7,898 bases of DNA from Autumnicola edwardsiae (GTDB lineage Bacteria; Bacteroidota; Bacteroidia; Flavobacteriales; Flavobacteriaceae). The position numbers and the translations under genes were made by a program. Of the stretch, positions 5,530 to 7,898 are shown piece after piece. Where the stretch lies: assembly GCF_031846505.1 (NCBI RefSeq), contig NZ_JAVRHP010000121.1:1-7898 (forward strand), in the 5' to 3' direction. Every line of letters starts with the position of its first letter. The stretch's first letter is position 1. The notes under the pieces are model-generated. The model saw only the letters and a list, made by a program, of their open reading frames with translations. It searched no databases and was not told where the DNA came from.

Positions 5530-5549
5530 AATTTGGCAAATATCGACCT
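5530..5549 (+). repeat. 20-base boundary motif, copy 3
   Basis: AATTTGGCAAATATCGACCT lies in the 64-base gap between the glycoside hydrolase stop and the moeA stop. It differs from copy 2 at two positions and keeps the TATCGACCT end exactly. It marks the right limit of the CAZyme segment against the molybdenum-cofactor genes. The 8-base palindrome CCTGCAGG (5547-5554) overlaps its end. Confidence 0.55.
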
Positions 5550-5569
5550 GCAGGAAAAAGAAATTCGTT

Positions 5570-6751
5570 TTATAAATTATAGACCTTTACCCGAGTTCCC
5601 GCTGTAACCTCTTCTTTATCTTCTTCTAACTCAACAAGGCAATTTGCAGTGCTAAACGCCTGCAGATTAAAAGATTGTTGCCCACTTAGCACTTCTGCTT
5701 CGTCACCATTGATCCTGGCTTTTACGAAAAAGGTTAATCCCGGCTTTTTCTTGTGGTCCTGTGCCAGAGTTAACTCGGCATCGGCCTCCCAGACGTTTTC
5801 CTTACCCATAAAATAGTAAAGACAGGGTTTTACATATTGCGAAAAGCAACTAAGGACTGAAGATGGGTTTCCCGGAAGTGCAAAAATCCACTTCCCTGCC
5901 TTTTTTCCCGCAAACATGGGTTTTCCCGGCCGTTGTTTTATCTTATAAAATAATTCCTGCACGCCGGCATTTTCCAGGCATTCCTTTACAAAATCATAAT
6001 CACCAACAGAAATACCTCCGCTCAAAATAAGCACATCCTGTTGCTCCAGCGCCTGATTAATTATTTGCTGAAGTTCTTCCTTTTTATCTGATGCTTTTTT
6101 AGGAAAAATGTCTGTGACGCCAATTTTTTTCAGGAGGGCTTCGAGCATTGGTCCGTTGGAATTATAGATTTCGCCGGGTGTAAGGGAAGTTCCGGGTTCT
6201 TTTAATTCATCTCCCGTAATAACATACGCAACAGTTGGCGCTGTATAAATCTTAACCTCAGCCAGCCCAACAGAAGCCAGCAGTCCAATGATGCCGGGTG
6301 AAATTACCGTTCCTTTTTTCAGAATTAAATCGCCACGTTTACATTGCGAGCCTTTTAAGCGTACGTTGCTTCCGGTACTTATTTTATCCTCCTGATAATA
6401 TATTTCTCCTGAAGCTTCATTTTTGGCTATTAATTCCTGCGGAATAACAGTGTCTGTACCTTCCGGAATTTTTGCGCCGGTAAAAATACGTGCGGCCTCT
6501 CCCCTTTCAATTTTATATGCTGAAGTATCTCCTGCCTGGATAACGGTCTTCACCTTCCAACGCTGAAGTTTTTCACCAAACTTTATGGCATAACCGTCCA
6601 TAGCCGAATTATCGAAAGAAGGGACATCTATGGGAGAATATATATCTTCAGCTACTACCGCATCCAGGCTGTGGCCTAGCGGGACAGTTTGTGTTTTTCC
6701 TCTTGTACTGTTATCAGAAAGAATTTTCCTGGCTTCATTTACTGAAATCAT
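5570..6751 (-). CDS. moeA: Molybdopterin molybdenumtransferase MoeA
   Basis: Cytoplasmic enzyme that inserts molybdate into adenylylated molybdopterin, the last step to active molybdenum cofactor. Length (393) fits the family. Visible motifs in order: SAMDGYA (49-55, with the conserved aspartate D52), TGAKIPEGTDTV (91-102), TGDEL (179-183), NSNG (197-200), SGGISVGDYDFV (244-255), PGKPM (275-279) and ALPGNPSS (291-298), followed by the small C-terminal beta domain. All four MoeA domains seem present. Its ATG shares the ATGA with the moaA stop, so the two are one transcription unit with likely translational coupling. It converges on the glycoside hydrolase, with 64 bases between stops and no clear terminator there. 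Confidence 0.96.
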   Translation of the reverse strand: MISVNEARKILSDNSTRGKTQTVPLGHSLDAVVAEDIYSPIDVPSFDNSAMDGYAIKFGEKLQRWKVKTVIQAGDTSAYKIERGEAARIFTGAKIPEGTDTVIPQELIAKNEASGEIYYQEDKISTGSNVRLKGSQCKRGDLILKKGTVISPGIIGLLASVGLAEVKIYTAPTVAYVITGDELKEPGTSLTPGEIYNSNGPMLEALLKKIGVTDIFPKKASDKKEELQQIINQALEQQDVLILSGGISVGDYDFVKECLENAGVQELFYKIKQRPGKPMFAGKKAGKWIFALPGNPSSVLSCFSQYVKPCLYYFMGKENVWEADAELTLAQDHKKKPGLTFFVKARINGDEAEVLSGQQSFNLQAFSTANCLVELEEDKEEVTAGTRVKVYNL

Positions 6752-7728
6752 CCGCCTATTTTAATCATACTACGGTTCTTAATGGTAGAAGCTTCAGCAT
6801 CTTTATAGGATTTCGCAAACTGTCCGCCCATCACGGAGTGTTTTCTTCGCACCGAAGTTCTAATCAGCGGAACAATATCCTCTCCTTTTCTAAGCGTTCC
6901 AAGGATATCCATTTCTTCACTTCCAAAGAGGCAGTTTTTCATTTTCCCGTCCGCCGTTAAACGCATCCGGTTACAGTCTCCGCAAAAATGTTCCGTCATT
7001 GTAGTAATAAAAGCAAAAGTACCTTCATGCCCTATGGCTTTGTACTTCTTTGCCGTGGCATGCGGCTCATCCTTCAGTTTTACCATATCATATTCTTCCT
7101 CCACCCATTTAAGCATTTGCGTGGCTGTAATCACTTTTTTGCTGTTCCAGTGATTACCTTCAAAAGGCATAAACTCTATTATTCGCACGTGCAATGGCAA
7201 ATTTTTGGTGATGGCCACAAAATCAAGGATCTCTTTTTCTATAACTCCTTCTATGGCCACAGCATTTATTTTAACCCGGAAACCTTCGTTTAAAAGCAAT
7301 AAGATATTATCCCAGACAAGCTGAAACTGATTGCGTTTCGTGATCCTTTTAAAAGTTTCGGCATCCAGGGTATCCAGGCTTACATTGAGGGACTTTACTC
7401 CGGCTGCCTTTAACTGGTCTATATATTTATGGGCGAGCACCGCATTGGTGGTAAGGCTTATCTCTACAGGTAATTCTGAAAGCTTCTGAAGAATTTCCGG
7501 AAACTCTTTACGCACCATAGGTTCGCCTCCCGTAAGCCTTATTTTATTAACACCAAGCCCTACAAAAGTCTTTGCGATCTCCACAATTTCTTCCACCTGC
7601 ATAAGGTGTTTGTTGGGCAAACACTGAATATTTTCATCTGGCATACAGTACTGGCACCTGAAGTTGCAGCTGTCTGTAAGGGAAATCCTGAGATAATCGT
7701 GTATTCTTTGATGAGTATCCTGAAGCAT
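6748..7728 (-). CDS. moaA: GTP 3',8-cyclase MoaA (radical SAM)
   Basis: Radical SAM enzyme that converts GTP to 3',8-cyclo-7,8-dihydro-GTP, the first step of molybdenum-cofactor synthesis; MoaC acts next. The N-terminal cluster motif CNFRCQYC gives C21, C25 and C28, followed by LTGGEP (65-70) and SLDT (117-120). The C-terminal second [4Fe-4S] site has C249, C252 and C266 (C-x2-C-x13-C), and the protein ends in the conserved Gly-Gly pair (325-326). Length 326 is normal, so the gene looks intact. The ATG at 7726-7728 places the first cysteine correctly. It is the first gene of a moaA-moeA unit. moaC, moaD, moaE and mog are not in the window and must lie elsewhere if the pathway is complete. Confidence 0.97.
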   Translation of the reverse strand: MLQDTHQRIHDYLRISLTDSCNFRCQYCMPDENIQCLPNKHLMQVEEIVEIAKTFVGLGVNKIRLTGGEPMVRKEFPEILQKLSELPVEISLTTNAVLAHKYIDQLKAAGVKSLNVSLDTLDAETFKRITKRNQFQLVWDNILLLLNEGFRVKINAVAIEGVIEKEILDFVAITKNLPLHVRIIEFMPFEGNHWNSKKVITATQMLKWVEEEYDMVKLKDEPHATAKKYKAIGHEGTFAFITTMTEHFCGDCNRMRLTADGKMKNCLFGSEEMDILGTLRKGEDIVPLIRTSVRRKHSVMGGQFAKSYKDAEASTIKNRSMIKIGG

Positions 7729-7746
7729 TATACATTTTTAGAATTT

Positions 7747-7779
7747 TAAATTTAAGCAATAAGAATCACAGAAACCAAA
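7747..7779 (-). promoter_or_regulatory. Candidate moaA promoter
   Basis: On the minus strand TTTG (7776-7779) is followed after 21 bases by TAAATTTA (7747-7754), a 7-of-8 match to the Bacteroidota -7 consensus TAnnTTTG. The ATG lies 18 bases further on, which implies a short leader. The match sits in very AT-rich DNA, so chance is possible. Confidence 0.35.
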
Positions 7780-7803
7780 GTCTACGAGCCTTTTTAATTT
7801 TTA

Positions 7804-7891
7804 CTCGATAATCGAGATTTTAATGCTCCGAGGCTTGCCTCGAAATCGAAAATCATTTCTTCTTAATGCTTCGTGGGCTTGCCCCGAAGCA
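7804..7891. repeat. Tandem GGCTTGCC-type hairpin repeats
   Basis: Two related units about 43 bases apart, each beginning TTAATGCT (7820 and 7863). Unit 1 has CGAGG-CTTG-CCTCG (7829-7842) inside an outer stem GATTTT/AAAATC (7816-7821, 7849-7854), preceded by the palindrome CTCGAT-A-ATCGAG (7804-7816). Unit 2 is a stem of 10 bp with one bulged T: TGCTTCGTGGG (7867-7877), loop CTTG, CCCCGAAGCA (7882-7891). The window ends in GTTTACT, echoing the TTTTACT before unit 1, so more copies probably follow. This resembles REP-like hairpins common between flavobacterial genes. Confidence 0.65.
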
Positions 7892-7898
7892 GTTTACT

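Noticed and set aside
5506..5569. Shared terminator between the converging hydrolase and moeA genes
   Set aside because: Only the short palindrome CCTGCAGG is present, with no stem-loop plus T run on either strand.
1..7898. tRNA or rRNA genes
   Set aside because: No cloverleaf, CCA-type acceptor pattern or rRNA-like conserved stretch was recognised on either strand.

Overview
The window looks like a chromosomal accessory region from a marine or soil flavobacterium (Bacteroidota, Flavobacteriaceae). Four things suggest this. Intergenic DNA is AT-rich and starts lack Shine-Dalgarno sequences. The tyrosine recombinase belongs to a family that is very common in this phylum. There is a secreted DUF5060/DUF4038 glycosidase paired with a secreted carbohydrate-binding protein. 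Tandem GGCTTGCC-type hairpins lie at the right edge. The genus cannot be fixed from the sequence alone.

Layout, left to right. Positions 1-576 have no convincing gene but are dense in structured DNA: a hairpin at 18-71, two diverged copies of a structured direct repeat (151-226 and 362-436), a 17-bp and an 18-bp palindrome, and copies of an AATTTRCC box. Positions 577-1569 (minus) encode a tyrosine recombinase with a complete catalytic set but an apparently shortened N-terminus. Just upstream of it, 1585-1727 is a nested imperfect inverted repeat. Positions 1728-2197 hold only possible gene remnants and small repeats. Positions 2198-3412 (minus) and 3572-5505 (plus) are a divergent pair: a secreted DNRLRE/CBM96-like protein and a secreted apiosidase-like glycoside hydrolase, the latter broken by a single-base frameshift near 4522. 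Positions 5570-7728 (minus) hold moeA and moaA, overlapping by 4 bases and read moaA then moeA. The right edge carries hairpin repeats.

How the parts fit. The CAZyme pair probably acts outside the cytoplasm on an unidentified polysaccharide; no SusC/SusD pair, regulator or transporter is in view. MoaA and MoeA belong to molybdenum-cofactor synthesis: MoaA starts the pathway from GTP and MoeA inserts molybdate at the end.

The most unusual signal is a set of three near-identical 20-base motifs in the same orientation (292-311, 2068-2087, 5530-5549). They bracket first the recombinase segment and then the CAZyme segment, ending against moeA. Together with the repeats next to the recombinase, this suggests a site-specific recombination module that has moved cassette-like DNA. 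That is inference; no recombination product can be seen in one sequence.
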